NCBI RefSeq assembly: GCF_001431625.1
Contig: NZ_LLXT01000143.1
Span: 1 to 33,337 of the forward strand
DNA length: 33,337 bases
Direction of reading: 5' to 3'
Source of the DNA: Stenotrophomonas geniculata ATCC 19374 = JCM 13324
GTDB lineage: Bacteria > Pseudomonadota > Gammaproteobacteria > Xanthomonadales > Xanthomonadaceae
The position numbers were made by a program, and so were the translations under genes. Position 1 is the stretch's first letter. Each line of letters begins with the position of its first letter. The notes under the pieces were generated by a model that was not told where the DNA came from, ran no database searches, and worked only from the letters and a program-made list of their open reading frames with translations. Shown here piece after piece: positions 20,590 to 31,069 of this stretch.

Positions 20590-20702
20590 CCGGATACCCG
20601 AGCGGGCGGGCGCATTCATGCCGGTCCGCCCATGACCTCCAGCCGATTGTCGCCATCGCCGTGAGCGCGTAGGGTGCGGGCAACCCTGTCCTGGAGTGCA
20701 TC

Positions 20703-22505
20703 ATGAAGCCGATCGCGTTGGCCGTTGCCCTGGCCCTGACTGCCGCACCTCTGCTGTCCGCACCACCGGCCCTGGCCGCGCCGGCTGCCAAGGCCGCTAC
20801 CCCGGCCAGCCCGGCCTGGGTTGCCCGCAGCAATGCACTGGCGCAGATCCTGCTTGATGCACAAGGCCCGTTCCAGCCGGAGGAAACCGGCTTCTTCGGC
20901 GTTCCCGGCTACGACGACAAGGTCGCAGACCTTGGCCCGGACAACGGCAAGCGCTATCGCGCCGCGATGGCCAAAGCCCGCGATGAACTCAAGGCAAAGC
21001 TGGTCACCGAGAAGGATCCCAACGTCCGCCAGGACCTGGAGATCATGATCCACGCCGCCAGCCAGAACATCGAAGGCAGCGAGCTCAACGAGAAATACCT
21101 GTTGCCGTGGAGCGATGCGCCGCAGACCGTGTTCAGCGGCCTCAATCTGCTGCTGTCCGACCAGGTGCCGGCCGAGCGCCGCGCCAAGGCGGTCGACCGC
21201 CTCAAGGCCTATGCCGGCCTGCAGCCGGGCGGCACCGCGTTCACCACGCTGGCCCGCCAGCGCTACGAGGAACGCCTGAAGGACAGCAGCCTGCTGCAGC
21301 CGACGAAGATCGAAGTGCAGCAGTCGCTGGACAACGTCGAGACCTACATCACCGGCATCGAGTCGCTGCTGAAGAAGTACCAGATTGCCGGCACCGATGA
21401 AGCGATGAAGGCGCTGGCCGGGCAGATGAAGGACTACGCCAGCTGGACGCGCACGAGCGTACTGCCGAAGGCACGTGCCGACGCACGCCTGCCGGCGCCG
21501 CTGTATGCCTACCAGCTCAAGCAGGTCGGTATCGACATCGATCCGAAGCTGCTGATGCAGCGTGCGCAGCTGGAGTTCATGGAAACCCGTTCGGCGATGC
21601 AGCAGCTGGCGCCCCTGGTGGTGAAGGACAAGGGCCTGAAGGTGGCCGATCCGAGCGACCCGGTGGCGGTGATCCGCGCACTGAAGGCCGACAAGATCGC
21701 CGACGATCATCTGGAAGGCCACTACCGCAAGGTGATCGATGCGATCGACCCGCTGATCCGTGAGCACGCCATCGTCGACGTGCCCCAGCGCGCCATGCAG
21801 ATGCGCCTGGGTTCGGCTGCCGAGAGCGCGGCCAGCCCGGCCCCGCACTTCCTGCCGGCACCGCTGGTCAACAACACCGGGCAGCAGGGCACCTTCGTGC
21901 TGCCGCTGGGCAACCCGGCAGCGGGCCCGGGCGCGCAGTACGACGACTTCAATTTCGGTGCGGCGGCATGGACGCTGAGCGCGCATGAAGGCCGCCCCGG
22001 TCACGAGCTGCAGTTCACCGCCATGGTCGAACGTGGCGTGTCACTGGCACGCACCATGTTCGCGTTCAATTCGGTGAACGTGGAAGGCTGGGCGCTGTAT
22101 GCCGAGGCCGAGATGGTGCCGTACGAGCCGCTGGACGGTCAGATGATCGCCCTGCAGTTCCGCCTGCTTCGTGCCGCGCGCGCAATGCTGGACCCGATGC
22201 TCAACCTCGGCCTGACCGACCGCGCCAACGGCGAGCGCGTGCTGATGGAGCAGGTCGGCCTGTCCAAGGCGATGGCCACCCAGGAACTGGACCGCTACAT
22301 GGTGCGAATGCCGGGCCAGGCCGGCAGCTACTTCTACGGCTACACCCGCATCCTGGAGCTGCGCATGCAGACCGAGCTGGCACTGGGCGCGAAGTTCGAT
22401 CGCCTGGCGTTCAACAACTTCCTGCTCGACCAGGGCCTGCTGCCGCCGGACCAGCTGGCCGATGCGGTGAACAAGGTGTTCGTGCCGAAGTACCGGCAGA
22501 AATAA
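20703..22505 (+). CDS. DUF885 family metallopeptidase-like exported protein
   Basis: A 600-residue exported protein. The signal peptide is followed by an Ala/Pro-rich stretch (MKPIALAVALALTAAPLLSAPPALA). The C-terminal half carries the family hallmarks HEGRPGHELQ (428-437) and EGWALYAEAE (461-470), which together form a plausible HExxxxH plus Glu zinc site, then YFYGYTRILELR. DUF885 proteins are related to M32-type carboxypeptidases; many are annotated only as exported proteins and their substrates are not known. The gene is 113 bases after the metalloprotease stop and returns to high GC. An inverted pair of SMAG repeats follows the stop. Confidence 0.88.
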   Translation: MKPIALAVALALTAAPLLSAPPALAAPAAKAATPASPAWVARSNALAQILLDAQGPFQPEETGFFGVPGYDDKVADLGPDNGKRYRAAMAKARDELKAKLVTEKDPNVRQDLEIMIHAASQNIEGSELNEKYLLPWSDAPQTVFSGLNLLLSDQVPAERRAKAVDRLKAYAGLQPGGTAFTTLARQRYEERLKDSSLLQPTKIEVQQSLDNVETYITGIESLLKKYQIAGTDEAMKALAGQMKDYASWTRTSVLPKARADARLPAPLYAYQLKQVGIDIDPKLLMQRAQLEFMETRSAMQQLAPLVVKDKGLKVADPSDPVAVIRALKADKIADDHLEGHYRKVIDAIDPLIREHAIVDVPQRAMQMRLGSAAESAASPAPHFLPAPLVNNTGQQGTFVLPLGNPAAGPGAQYDDFNFGAAAWTLSAHEGRPGHELQFTAMVERGVSLARTMFAFNSVNVEGWALYAEAEMVPYEPLDGQMIALQFRLLRAARAMLDPMLNLGLTDRANGERVLMEQVGLSKAMATQELDRYMVRMPGQAGSYFYGYTRILELRMQTELALGAKFDRLAFNNFLLDQGLLPPDQLADAVNKVFVPKYRQK

Positions 22506-22508
22506 TCG

Positions 22509-22570
22509 GTAGCGCCGGGCCATGCCCGGCGAGCGCAGCGGGAGAGACGCCGGCCGCTGGCCGGCACTAC
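22509..22570. repeat. Inverted pair of SMAG palindromes
   Basis: The first unit (GTAG at 22509, stem 22513-22520 with 22524-22531) faces right. The second (stem 22549-22555 with 22559-22565, CTAC at 22567-22570) faces left. They sit between the convergent DUF885 and lipoprotein genes and could fold as two adjacent hairpins in either transcript. Confidence 0.8.
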
Positions 22571-22589
22571 CCGCAGTGACGCTGCCGCG

Positions 22590-23048
22590 TCACCGCTGCG
22601 GGGTGATCACCTGTGTCGGCAACCGCGCTGGCGGTGCCGGATTCGGCACCCAGATGGCGACGCCGGCGGCGCGCTTCTGCGTCGTCGGAATACCGATGCC
22701 GACGCCGCCACCGACGTGCGAACCGAACGTGCCGGCGCCCACCGACATGCCCACCGGCGAGCCGCTGCTGCCCACGCCCATCAGCACCACGCCATTGGCG
22801 CCGAGCGCGGCGGCCTCACGCTTCAGGCGTGCCACAGCGGCATCGGTCTGGCCCTGGGTGCCGAAGCCGACGGCGGACGCCGATTCCAGCTGGGCGATTT
22901 CCTGGGAACCGGCCGGTGGCGTCGAGTAGATCTGCACCAGCGCCGGATCGATCGGTGCGCGGGCGCGGCCCAGCATCACCTTGGAGGTGCTGGCACAGCC
23001 AGCGGCGACCAGCAGGATGGCCGCCAACGCGGCCCAACGGATGTTCAT
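22590..23048 (-). CDS. Glycine-rich lipoprotein of unknown function
   Basis: A 152-residue envelope protein. The signal peptide ends in lipobox VAAGC (Cys18); +2 is Ala, suggesting outer-membrane sorting. The following domain contains IYSTPPAGSQEIAQLESAS and LKREAAALGANGVVLMGVG, a pattern seen in small lipoproteins that share a beta-strand and helix fold with YbjQ/DUF4156-type proteins; I cannot assign it firmly. A glycine/serine-rich middle (SSGSPVGMSVGAGTFGSHVGGGVGIGIP) may be flexible or membrane-associated. The ATG at 23048 is preceded by AGGGG; the longer in-frame start upstream would destroy the signal peptide. Confidence 0.8.
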   Translation of the reverse strand: MNIRWAALAAILLVAAGCASTSKVMLGRARAPIDPALVQIYSTPPAGSQEIAQLESASAVGFGTQGQTDAAVARLKREAAALGANGVVLMGVGSSGSPVGMSVGAGTFGSHVGGGVGIGIPTTQKRAAGVAIWVPNPAPPARLPTQVITPQR

Positions 23049-23232
23049 GGCACGACCCCTGTAGGACTGGTTGCGATCATCGGCGGGCCACTCTGAATCG
23101 GCGCCAACACCCGGGCCAGGGCACGCACGGCAGCACGCTAGCACGGTGCGGGTGACAGCCCCGCCAATGGCAGTAGGCGGCGGCAGCGGGAACGTCTATG
23201 GTTGGGGCAGGAACCAACTGCGGGAGAGCGGC

Positions 23233-23481
23233 ATGGGTGTAATCAGTCTGTTGTGGGGCGTACTGGCGCTGTTGTGGATGATCCTGGCGCTGATTCCACT
23301 GCTCGGCTGGGGCAACTGGTTCCTGATCCCGTTCGCTGCGGTGGGCGCAGTCATCGCAGCGCTGGGCATCCTGTTCACCCACCCGAGCAAGCGTGGCCGG
23401 GCCTGGGCAGGCCTGGTCCTGAACGGCATCGTGGTGGTGGTGGGCATCCTCCGCCTCGGCCTGGGTGGCGGCGTGATCTGA
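23233..23481 (+). CDS. Small hydrophobic membrane protein, 82 residues
   Basis: The protein has two to three membrane helices (about 4-24, 28-48 and 62-80) with a short basic loop THPSKRGRAWAG between. I do not recognise a family; similar small proteins are annotated as DUF4190-like or hypothetical. GGGAG lies 7-8 bases before the ATG. It stands 122 bases upstream of the bestrophin gene on the same strand and may be in its operon. Confidence 0.65.
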   Translation: MGVISLLWGVLALLWMILALIPLLGWGNWFLIPFAAVGAVIAALGILFTHPSKRGRAWAGLVLNGIVVVVGILRLGLGGGVI

Positions 23482-23603
23482 GCCCGCGCCCGGGTGCGAC
23501 AGGGCGTCGCAGGCGCACGGCCGATGGCCGGGCAGGGGCGTACAATGAATGGCTGCGCGAGCCCCCCGCGTGCCTGTGAATCCGCGCCCGGCGCGGCTGC
23601 CCC

Positions 23604-25530
<1,927 letters not shown>

Positions 25531-25562
25531 CAATAGCGCCACGATAGACGGAGGACTGCGCG

Positions 25563-25832
25563 ATGGGACCCGAACTGGGATGGATGCAATGGTTGATCTG
25601 GGGCATCGGTACGCTGGTGTTCGGCGCCATCATCGTCGGTGTCTTCATCGCCGCATGGCGCGCGGGCAAGCGCCCGCCGGAGCAGCTCTCCGCCGCCCGC
25701 CACGTGGCCCGTGAGCAGGCCCTGCCGGAGAGCGTGCAGGCCGAGCTGGCCGCGCTGAACCAGCGCAAGGACAACGGCCAGTTGAGCGAAGTCGAGTACG
25801 AGCAGCAGCGCGCGAAGGTGTTGTCGCGCTGA
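25563..25832 (+). CDS. Small membrane protein with SHOCT-like C-terminus
   Basis: An 89-residue protein. One transmembrane helix (about 10-32) is followed by a basic segment and a C-terminal short helical motif, LAALNQRKDNGQLSEVEYEQQRAKVL, that matches the SHOCT pattern (a short domain thought to mediate oligomerisation). A strong ribosome site (GGAGG) precedes the ATG. It lies 32 bases after hemB and may be co-transcribed. The molecular role is unknown. Confidence 0.8.
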   Translation: MGPELGWMQWLIWGIGTLVFGAIIVGVFIAAWRAGKRPPEQLSAARHVAREQALPESVQAELAALNQRKDNGQLSEVEYEQQRAKVLSR

Positions 25833-25835
25833 CGG

Positions 25836-25891
25836 GTGGGTGCCAACCTTGGTTGGCACTTTCCCGCATGCCAACCAAGGTTGGCATCTAC
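25836..25891. repeat. Inverted pair of SMAG-like palindromes (TTGGTTGGC type)
   Basis: The first unit (25840-25859) has a 9-bp stem around CC-TT-GG. The second (25869-25886) is the opposite orientation and ends in CTAC (25888-25891), the reverse of the GTAG head. The right unit overlaps the last bases of the beta-propeller gene on the minus strand. The stem sequence differs from the other SMAG subtypes in the window. Confidence 0.75.
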
Positions 25892-26760
25892 CGGGCGGCA
25901 GGCACGCACCCCGCAACCGCCGCCACCTTCGGCACCGCCAACCGGTACACATCCACGCCACCGGCACGTGGCGCCTTCGCCGCACTGCTGGCAACCATAA
26001 TCTCGCCCGGCTTGGCGTTGTCGATCACCGGCGCGCCGGTCCAGCCGCCGGCCTGGTTGAATGACAGCCCCAATGGCTGCAGCGCCGCGCCGGTCCACGC
26101 ACAGCCGCTGCTCCACACCTGCGCGGTCGCGCCGCCGCCGCGGCTGAACACCACCGCGCCGTCGTTGCCCAGCCAGTCGCCGTCGGTCTCGTCGTCGGCG
26201 CTGTTCAACGCGGCCAATGCGCTGGCTGGGCCACGCACGCCCTGCGCGTCCAGTGACGCCACGAACAGGTCCCAGCCCGCGCCGCGACCCTGCTCGCGGG
26301 CAAACAACAGCCGCTTGCCGTCCGCGCTCAGGGCCGGCCCGCGCTCTTCCCGGCGCCCACCATCGCCCGCCAAGGGCTGCGCCTTCCCGAGCTGGCCGTC
26401 GGCTTCCACCGTGGCCCGGTACAGCGCCAGCGCGCCCTCGCGGCCGGCCGCGAACAGCAGCCAGCGGCCATCACGGCTGAAGTAGGGATCGCGGGCCTCG
26501 CCGGCCACGCCCACCGGCAGCGCCTGCGCCTGCTGCCAGCGGCCCTCGACCACGCGTGCCTGCCACAGGCCCCAGCCCGCCTCGCCGCGGCGTGCGAACA
26601 CGATGCGCTGGCCATCGGCGCTGATCGTGGCGCGGCCCTCGTCGGCACGGGTGGAGACCACGCCCATGCCTTCGATGCCGTACTCGTTCAACGCCATCGC
26701 CACGGGGGCAGAGAGTAGACTGGCGGCAAGCACCAGCAGGGGCGGGGTGATGCGCATCAT
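25888..26760 (-). CDS. Exported PD40/WD40-like beta-propeller protein
   Basis: A 290-residue exported protein with a signal peptide ([23 protein letters not shown]). The rest consists of TolB-like beta-propeller repeats: [45 protein letters not shown] and [15 protein letters not shown]. Four to five blades are visible, fewer than a complete six- or seven-blade propeller. Such proteins usually bind peptides or other proteins in the periplasm; this one has no catalytic domain. The start at 26760 (or 26757) is chosen from the signal peptide, but an in-frame ATG at 26784 is possible. It is divergent from aroE by about 48 bases. The frame stays open far upstream by high GC alone. Confidence 0.82.
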   Translation of the reverse strand: MMRITPPLLVLAASLLSAPVAMALNEYGIEGMGVVSTRADEGRATISADGQRIVFARRGEAGWGLWQARVVEGRWQQAQALPVGVAGEARDPYFSRDGRWLLFAAGREGALALYRATVEADGQLGKAQPLAGDGGRREERGPALSADGKRLLFAREQGRGAGWDLFVASLDAQGVRGPASALAALNSADDETDGDWLGNDGAVVFSRGGGATAQVWSSGCAWTGAALQPLGLSFNQAGGWTGAPVIDNAKPGEIMVASSAAKAPRAGGVDVYRLAVPKVAAVAGCVPAAR

Positions 26761-26808
26761 CCGGGTCCGTGCACGAAAGAGCATCAGTCTAGCCAGCTTG
26801 AGGATTCC

Positions 26809-27654
26809 ATGACCGACCGTTACGCCGTCTTCGGACACCCCGTTGCCCACTCGAAGTCGCCGCAGATCCACGCGACGTTCGGTCGCCAGGAAGGCATCGC
26901 GGTGGATTACCGCGCGATCGACCTGGCGCCGGATGCGTTCCTGGCCGGCCTGGAAGCCTTCGCCGCCGAAGGCGGTGTCGGCGCCAACGTCACCTCGCCG
27001 CACAAGGAGGCTGCGTTCTCGGTGTGCTCCACCCTGACCGCACGTGCGCGCCGCGCCGGCTCGGTGAACACGCTGCTGCGCAAGGGCGACCGCTGGCATG
27101 GCGACACCACCGATGGCATCGGCCTGGTGCGTGACCTGACCGACCGTCATGGCCTGGACCTGCGTGGCCGCCGCATGCTGCTGATCGGTGCCGGTGGCTC
27201 CGCGCGCAGCGTCGCCCCGGCCTTCCTCGATGCCGGCATCACCGAGCTGGTGGTGGTCAACCGCACGCCGGAACGCGCCGATGAACTGATCGACGCGATG
27301 GGCGAACCGGGCCGCGCGATCAGCCGCTACTGGGAAGACCTGCGTGATCTGGGCGACTTCGAACTGATCGTCAATGCCACCTCGGCCGGCCGCGACCGCG
27401 ACGTCGAGTTCAAGCTGCCGCTGTCGCTGGTCAATTCGATGACCACCGCCGTCGACCTGAACTACGGCGAGGCCGCCATCGCCTTCCTGGCCTGGGCGCG
27501 TGCGGCGAACTGCCGCAATACCGTGGATGGCCTGGGCATGCTGGTCGAACAGGCGGCCGAGAGCTTCCTGCAGTGGCATGGCGTGCGCCCGCAGACCGAC
27601 GAGGTCTACCAGTCGCTGCGCCAGGGCTCGGCCGTGCTGGCCGGCGAGGACTGA
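26809..27654 (+). CDS. aroE: Shikimate 5-dehydrogenase
   Basis: A 281-residue cytoplasmic NADPH enzyme that reduces 3-dehydroshikimate to shikimate in aromatic amino-acid synthesis. Visible are [11 protein letters not shown] (substrate serines), NVTSPHKE with catalytic Lys66, Asp102, the dinucleotide loop GAGGSA (127-132), NRTPERA (151-157, NADP phosphate) and [16 protein letters not shown]. The usual GxNTDG motif reads GDTTDG, with Thr100 in place of the conserved Asn, and the usual NVTVPHKE reads NVTSPHKE. These may be lineage features. A small membrane protein gene follows 3 bases after the stop. Confidence 0.95.
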   Translation: MTDRYAVFGHPVAHSKSPQIHATFGRQEGIAVDYRAIDLAPDAFLAGLEAFAAEGGVGANVTSPHKEAAFSVCSTLTARARRAGSVNTLLRKGDRWHGDTTDGIGLVRDLTDRHGLDLRGRRMLLIGAGGSARSVAPAFLDAGITELVVVNRTPERADELIDAMGEPGRAISRYWEDLRDLGDFELIVNATSAGRDRDVEFKLPLSLVNSMTTAVDLNYGEAAIAFLAWARAANCRNTVDGLGMLVEQAAESFLQWHGVRPQTDEVYQSLRQGSAVLAGED

Positions 27655-27657
27655 TCG

Positions 27658-28011
27658 ATGGACAGCACAACGTTGATGGTGACCGTGCTGAGCATGGTCG
27701 GCGTGCGCCTGCCGGTACTGATCGCGCTGTGCATCGGCCTGGTCTGGGTGATCGGCGCACCGCGCGATGCCACCCGCACCGGCGCCCTGGTCGGCCTGGG
27801 GCTGTTGCTGCTGTCCAGCCTGGGTGGCCTGGCGGCGGGCATCCTGCCCATGTGGCTGGTCAGCAGTGGAAGCTTCAGCGCCATCTCGGGCATGGGCGCC
27901 ATCCTCGGCGTGCTGCATTTCGCGCTGGCGATGGTCGAGGCCATCGGCGTGGTGCTGCTGGTGTGGGCACTGGTGCGCCTGCTGCGTAGCCGTACGATCC
28001 CGGCGGCCTGA
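27658..28011 (+). CDS. Small four-helix membrane protein
   Basis: A 117-residue hydrophobic protein with about four helices (about 10-33, 42-65, 72-88 and 90-109) and a short basic C-terminus (LRSRTIPAA). I do not recognise its family. It starts 3 bases after the aroE stop and is almost certainly translated from the aroE transcript. No catalytic motif is seen. Confidence 0.72.
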   Translation: MDSTTLMVTVLSMVGVRLPVLIALCIGLVWVIGAPRDATRTGALVGLGLLLLSSLGGLAAGILPMWLVSSGSFSAISGMGAILGVLHFALAMVEAIGVVLLVWALVRLLRSRTIPAA

Positions 28012-28014
28012 CCG

Positions 28015-28037
28015 GTCGCGCCGGGCCATGCCCGGCG
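28015..28037 (+). repeat. SMAG-like palindrome with GTCG head
   Basis: A GTCG head (28015-28018) is followed by a perfect 8-bp inverted repeat (28019-28026 with 28030-28037) and a CAT loop. The stem is identical to those at 10928 and 22513; only the third head base differs from GTAG. Confidence 0.75.
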
Positions 28038-28178
28038 TATCTGGCCCCTGAGAGGTCCGGCCACCGGACCGTGACCGCCGCCAGGCGTCGTCGCTGGCCC
28101 GTTCAGGGTGCCAGCGGCGGTGAACGTGGCCGGCCATGCGACAATGACCGGCCTGATCCAGCCACGGTACTTCCCGGC

Positions 28179-30281
28179 GTGACCGAAACCGTTGCCGCTC
28201 CGCGCACGCTCGATGACACCTTGAAGGATGCGATCCGCAAGGCGTACACGACGCTGCAGGCCAATACCCCCGGCTTCTCCACCCGCCGCTCGCAGAGCCA
28301 GATGATCGGCGTGGTGTCGCGTGCGCTGTCGAAAAGTGGCGGCGTCGGCGTGGTCGAGGCGCCCACCGGCGTCGGCAAGAGCCTGGGCTACCTCACCGCG
28401 GGCGTACCCATTGCGCTGGCCAGCAAGAAGAAGCTGGTGATCAGTACCGGCACCGTGGCGCTGCAGTCGCAGCTGGTGGAGCGCGATATCCCGAATTTCC
28501 TCAAGGCCACCGGCCTGGAAGCGACCGTGGCGCTGGCCAAAGGCCGCACCCGCTATCTGTGCACGCGCAATGCTGCCGAGGCACAGGGTGAGGGCTCGCA
28601 GGGCGGCATGTTCGAGGATGACGCGCCGCTGTTTGATCGGCCGCTGGCGCCGATCGAAATGGACATCGCCAAGCGCCTGACCGATGCCTTCACCAGCGGC
28701 AGCTGGGATGGCGACATCGACAACGCACCGGAGACCATCAGCCCCGGCCTGCGCAGCCGCATCACCACGCCGGCCTCGGGCTGCGCCGGGCGCCGCTGTG
28801 CCTATTCGGCGCAGTGTGCGGTGCTGCGTTCGCGCAACACCGTGCGTGATGCGCAGATCGTCGTTACCAACCACGCGCTGCTGCTGTCGGCGCTGTCGAT
28901 CGGCGACAGCGACAACGGCCAGCCGTTGATCGCGCCGCCGTCGGACATGCTGCTGGTGCTGGACGAAGGCCATCACATCGGCAACGTGGCGATCGACCAG
29001 GGCGCGGCCAGCCTGGCGCTGGATGAAATGGCCAAGCGCACCGGCCGCCTGCAGATCCTGATCGCCGGTGCCTACCGCGCGGTCGACAAGGACCGCCTCG
29101 GCAACCTGCTGCCGAACGAAGCGATCGAAGTGGCCAGCAACGTGGCCAAGCAGTTGCGCGCGTTCCGCGATCATATCGAGCGCGTGTGGATGCCGGCGCC
29201 GGCGGACGAAGAGCCGATGTGGCGCGCGGCGAATGGGCGACTGCCCGACGCCTGGCGCGAGCCGATCGAGGCGCTGGCTGACGATACCCGCAGCCTCTAC
29301 AACTGGGCGCATGCCGCCACCGCGCAGGTCGCCAAGGGCAAGCCGGACGATGCCGCGCGCGAGCGCCTGCAGCGCAACCTGGGCATGGCGCTGGAAATGA
29401 TCGAGCAGCAGTACAACCTGTGGCAGGCCTGGCGCCGCGAGGACAAGGACGGCGCGCCGCCGATGGCGCGCTGGGTCACCGCCACCCGCGACGGCGACCT
29501 GGTGCTGCACGGCTCGCCGGTGTCGGCCGCGCACGTGCTGCGCAAGCTGCTGTGGGATGAAGTGGATTCGGTGGTGATGACTTCGGCGACGCTGACCGGC
29601 GGTGGCGATTTCCAATCGCTGGCGATCGACAACGGCATTCCCGAAGAGGCCGAGATGGTTTCGCTGTCGTCGCCGTTCGACCTGCCCAACCAGGCCGAGC
29701 TGATCGTGCCGAAGTTCCCGGTCACGCCGGATGACCGCGAAGGCCATCCGCGCGAAGTGGCACGCTACCTCGACACCGAGCTGGATTGGGCCAAGGGCTC
29801 GATGGTGCTGTTCACCTCGCGCTGGAAGATGGAGAAGGTGGCTGGCCTGATGTCGGCCGCGCGCCGCAAGCAGGTGCTGGTGCAGGGCGAGATGTCCAAG
29901 ACCCGTCTGATCGACGAGCACCTGCGCCGTGTCGCGGCGGGTGAGGGCTCGGTGCTGTTCGGGCTGAATTCGTTCGGCGAAGGCCTCGACCTGCCAGGTG
30001 AAGCCTGCACCACGGTGGTGATCACCCAGGTGCCGTTCGCGGTGCCGACCGACCCGCAGACCGCCACCCTCAGCGAATGGTTCGAGGGGCGCGGGCTCAA
30101 TGCGTTCAACCTGATCGCCATTCCGCATGCGCTGCGCACGTTGACCCAGTTCGCCGGCCGCCTGATCCGCACCTCCACCGACACCGGCCGCGTGGTCATT
30201 CTTGATTCGCGGCTGCTGACCCGTCGCTACGGCAAGCGCATCATCGACGCCTTGCCGCCGTTCAAGCGCGTGATTGGTTGA
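28179..30281 (+). CDS. dinG: ATP-dependent DNA helicase, DinG type with Fe-S cluster
   Basis: A 700-residue superfamily 2 helicase of the XPD/DinG group, moving 5' to 3' on single-stranded DNA to resolve R-loops, D-loops and G-quadruplexes during repair and replication. Walker A is APTGVGKS (61-68). Four cysteines (128, 202, 207, 213) are spaced as in E. coli DinG and should bind a 4Fe-4S cluster. The Walker B box is DEGH (262-265). C-terminal helicase motifs include VVMTSATLTGGG, SPFDLPNQ, SFGEGLDLPGE and QFAGRLIRTSTDTG. I choose the GTG at 28179 because homology begins directly after it, although the frame opens at 28071. No LexA box was identified. Confidence 0.95.
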   Translation: MTETVAAPRTLDDTLKDAIRKAYTTLQANTPGFSTRRSQSQMIGVVSRALSKSGGVGVVEAPTGVGKSLGYLTAGVPIALASKKKLVISTGTVALQSQLVERDIPNFLKATGLEATVALAKGRTRYLCTRNAAEAQGEGSQGGMFEDDAPLFDRPLAPIEMDIAKRLTDAFTSGSWDGDIDNAPETISPGLRSRITTPASGCAGRRCAYSAQCAVLRSRNTVRDAQIVVTNHALLLSALSIGDSDNGQPLIAPPSDMLLVLDEGHHIGNVAIDQGAASLALDEMAKRTGRLQILIAGAYRAVDKDRLGNLLPNEAIEVASNVAKQLRAFRDHIERVWMPAPADEEPMWRAANGRLPDAWREPIEALADDTRSLYNWAHAATAQVAKGKPDDAARERLQRNLGMALEMIEQQYNLWQAWRREDKDGAPPMARWVTATRDGDLVLHGSPVSAAHVLRKLLWDEVDSVVMTSATLTGGGDFQSLAIDNGIPEEAEMVSLSSPFDLPNQAELIVPKFPVTPDDREGHPREVARYLDTELDWAKGSMVLFTSRWKMEKVAGLMSAARRKQVLVQGEMSKTRLIDEHLRRVAAGEGSVLFGLNSFGEGLDLPGEACTTVVITQVPFAVPTDPQTATLSEWFEGRGLNAFNLIAIPHALRTLTQFAGRLIRTSTDTGRVVILDSRLLTRRYGKRIIDALPPFKRVIG

Positions 30282-30290
30282 CGGGTGCTG

Positions 30291-30313
30291 GTAGCGCAGG
30301 CCATGCCCGGCGG
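30291..30313 (+). repeat. SMAG-type GTAG palindrome, imperfect
   Basis: A GTAG head (30291-30294) is followed by an inverted repeat with one or two mismatches around a CAT loop. It is placed between the dinG stop and the end of the convergent hypothetical gene. Confidence 0.65.
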
Positions 30314-30319
30314 AGGGCC

Positions 30320-30931
30320 TCAACGGCCTTCCGGATTCCGGCAGCCTGGCCCATAGGCCTTCACGTAGGGTTTGCCGAAGCAGCGCAGCAGTCCATCAAG
30401 CACGTCCAGGTTCGGCGGCCACGGCATCTGCACCTGCTGCCCGCCCTCGGTGGTGAAGTGGTAGCGGCCGTCCTTGATGTTCTCCGCCATCGCGGTGGGC
30501 GTCGGTATCGCGACCAGCCTCGCACGAGCCTTCTCCAGGGCGCTGCGGTCCTGGCGCAGGAACGCGACCATGCCGTCCACGTAGGCATTCCAGTAACCCG
30601 GGTCGCTCCCGTTTACTGGCTTGTGGCTGCGTTCCATCAGCGCAATCGCCTGCGCGGTCTGCCCCAGCTCCGCGCGCAGCTGGCCCTCGTGCCACGTGAT
30701 GATGACATTGCCTTCTGCCTTGGACAGTGCGCCGTAGGCGGACAGCAGGTCGGCCGCTTCGCGGGTACAGCCACGGTCGGCCAACGGGCGCCAGCCACCT
30801 TCCAGGTCCTGATCGAACCGGCCAGGTTCCATCGCCAGCATCGCTGCACGGTCGTAGCTGCAGTCGGGTGCTTTTGGCGGTTCGGCTGCTGCACCCATGG
30901 CAGCGGCCAGCGCAAAGGAAAGCAACATCAT
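30320..30931 (-). CDS. Exported protein of unknown function, possibly TPR-like
   Basis: A 203-residue protein with a short signal peptide (MMLLSFALAAAMGAAA). The mature part is mostly alpha-helical, with pairs such as CTREAADLLSAYGALSK and GQLRAELGQTAQAIALMERSHKP that resemble tetratricopeptide helices. Three cysteines (in PDCSYD, RGCTRE and LLRCFG) plus one near the C-terminus (GPGCRN) could form two disulfides after export. The double ATG at 30931/30928 has GGAGG 5 bases upstream, which decides the start over the longer frame at 30967. The function is unknown. Confidence 0.75.
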   Translation of the reverse strand: MMLLSFALAAAMGAAAEPPKAPDCSYDRAAMLAMEPGRFDQDLEGGWRPLADRGCTREAADLLSAYGALSKAEGNVIITWHEGQLRAELGQTAQAIALMERSHKPVNGSDPGYWNAYVDGMVAFLRQDRSALEKARARLVAIPTPTAMAENIKDGRYHFTTEGGQQVQMPWPPNLDVLDGLLRCFGKPYVKAYGPGCRNPEGR

Positions 30932-30983
30932 CTCAACCTCCGTGTTGGTGACTTCCTGGACCACCATAACGGATCAGGATGGG

Positions 30984-31059
30984 GAGCGCCGGCCGCCGGC
31001 CGGCAACCTCATTGATGTGGGGCGTCGCAGTACAGATGCCGGCCAGCGGCCGGCACTAC
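30984..31059. repeat. Inverted pair of SMAG-type palindromes
   Basis: The left unit (stem 30987-30994 with about 30998-31004) has a degenerate GAG head. The right unit (stem 31037-31044 with 31048-31055) ends in CTAC (31056-31059), the reverse of GTAG. Together they separate ilvD from the downstream gene on the minus strand and may act as transcript 3'-end structures for ilvD. Confidence 0.7.
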
Positions 31060-31069
31060 CGTATGGCGG

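Noticed and set aside
26761..28137. N-terminal extension of the beta-propeller frame across aroE
   Set aside because: It is open only by base composition; the signal peptide begins at 26760 and the extension lies antisense to aroE.
27606..30323. A 905-codon open frame on the minus strand opposite dinG
   Set aside because: Same reason: an antisense shadow of a long GC-rich gene whose plus-strand product has all helicase motifs.
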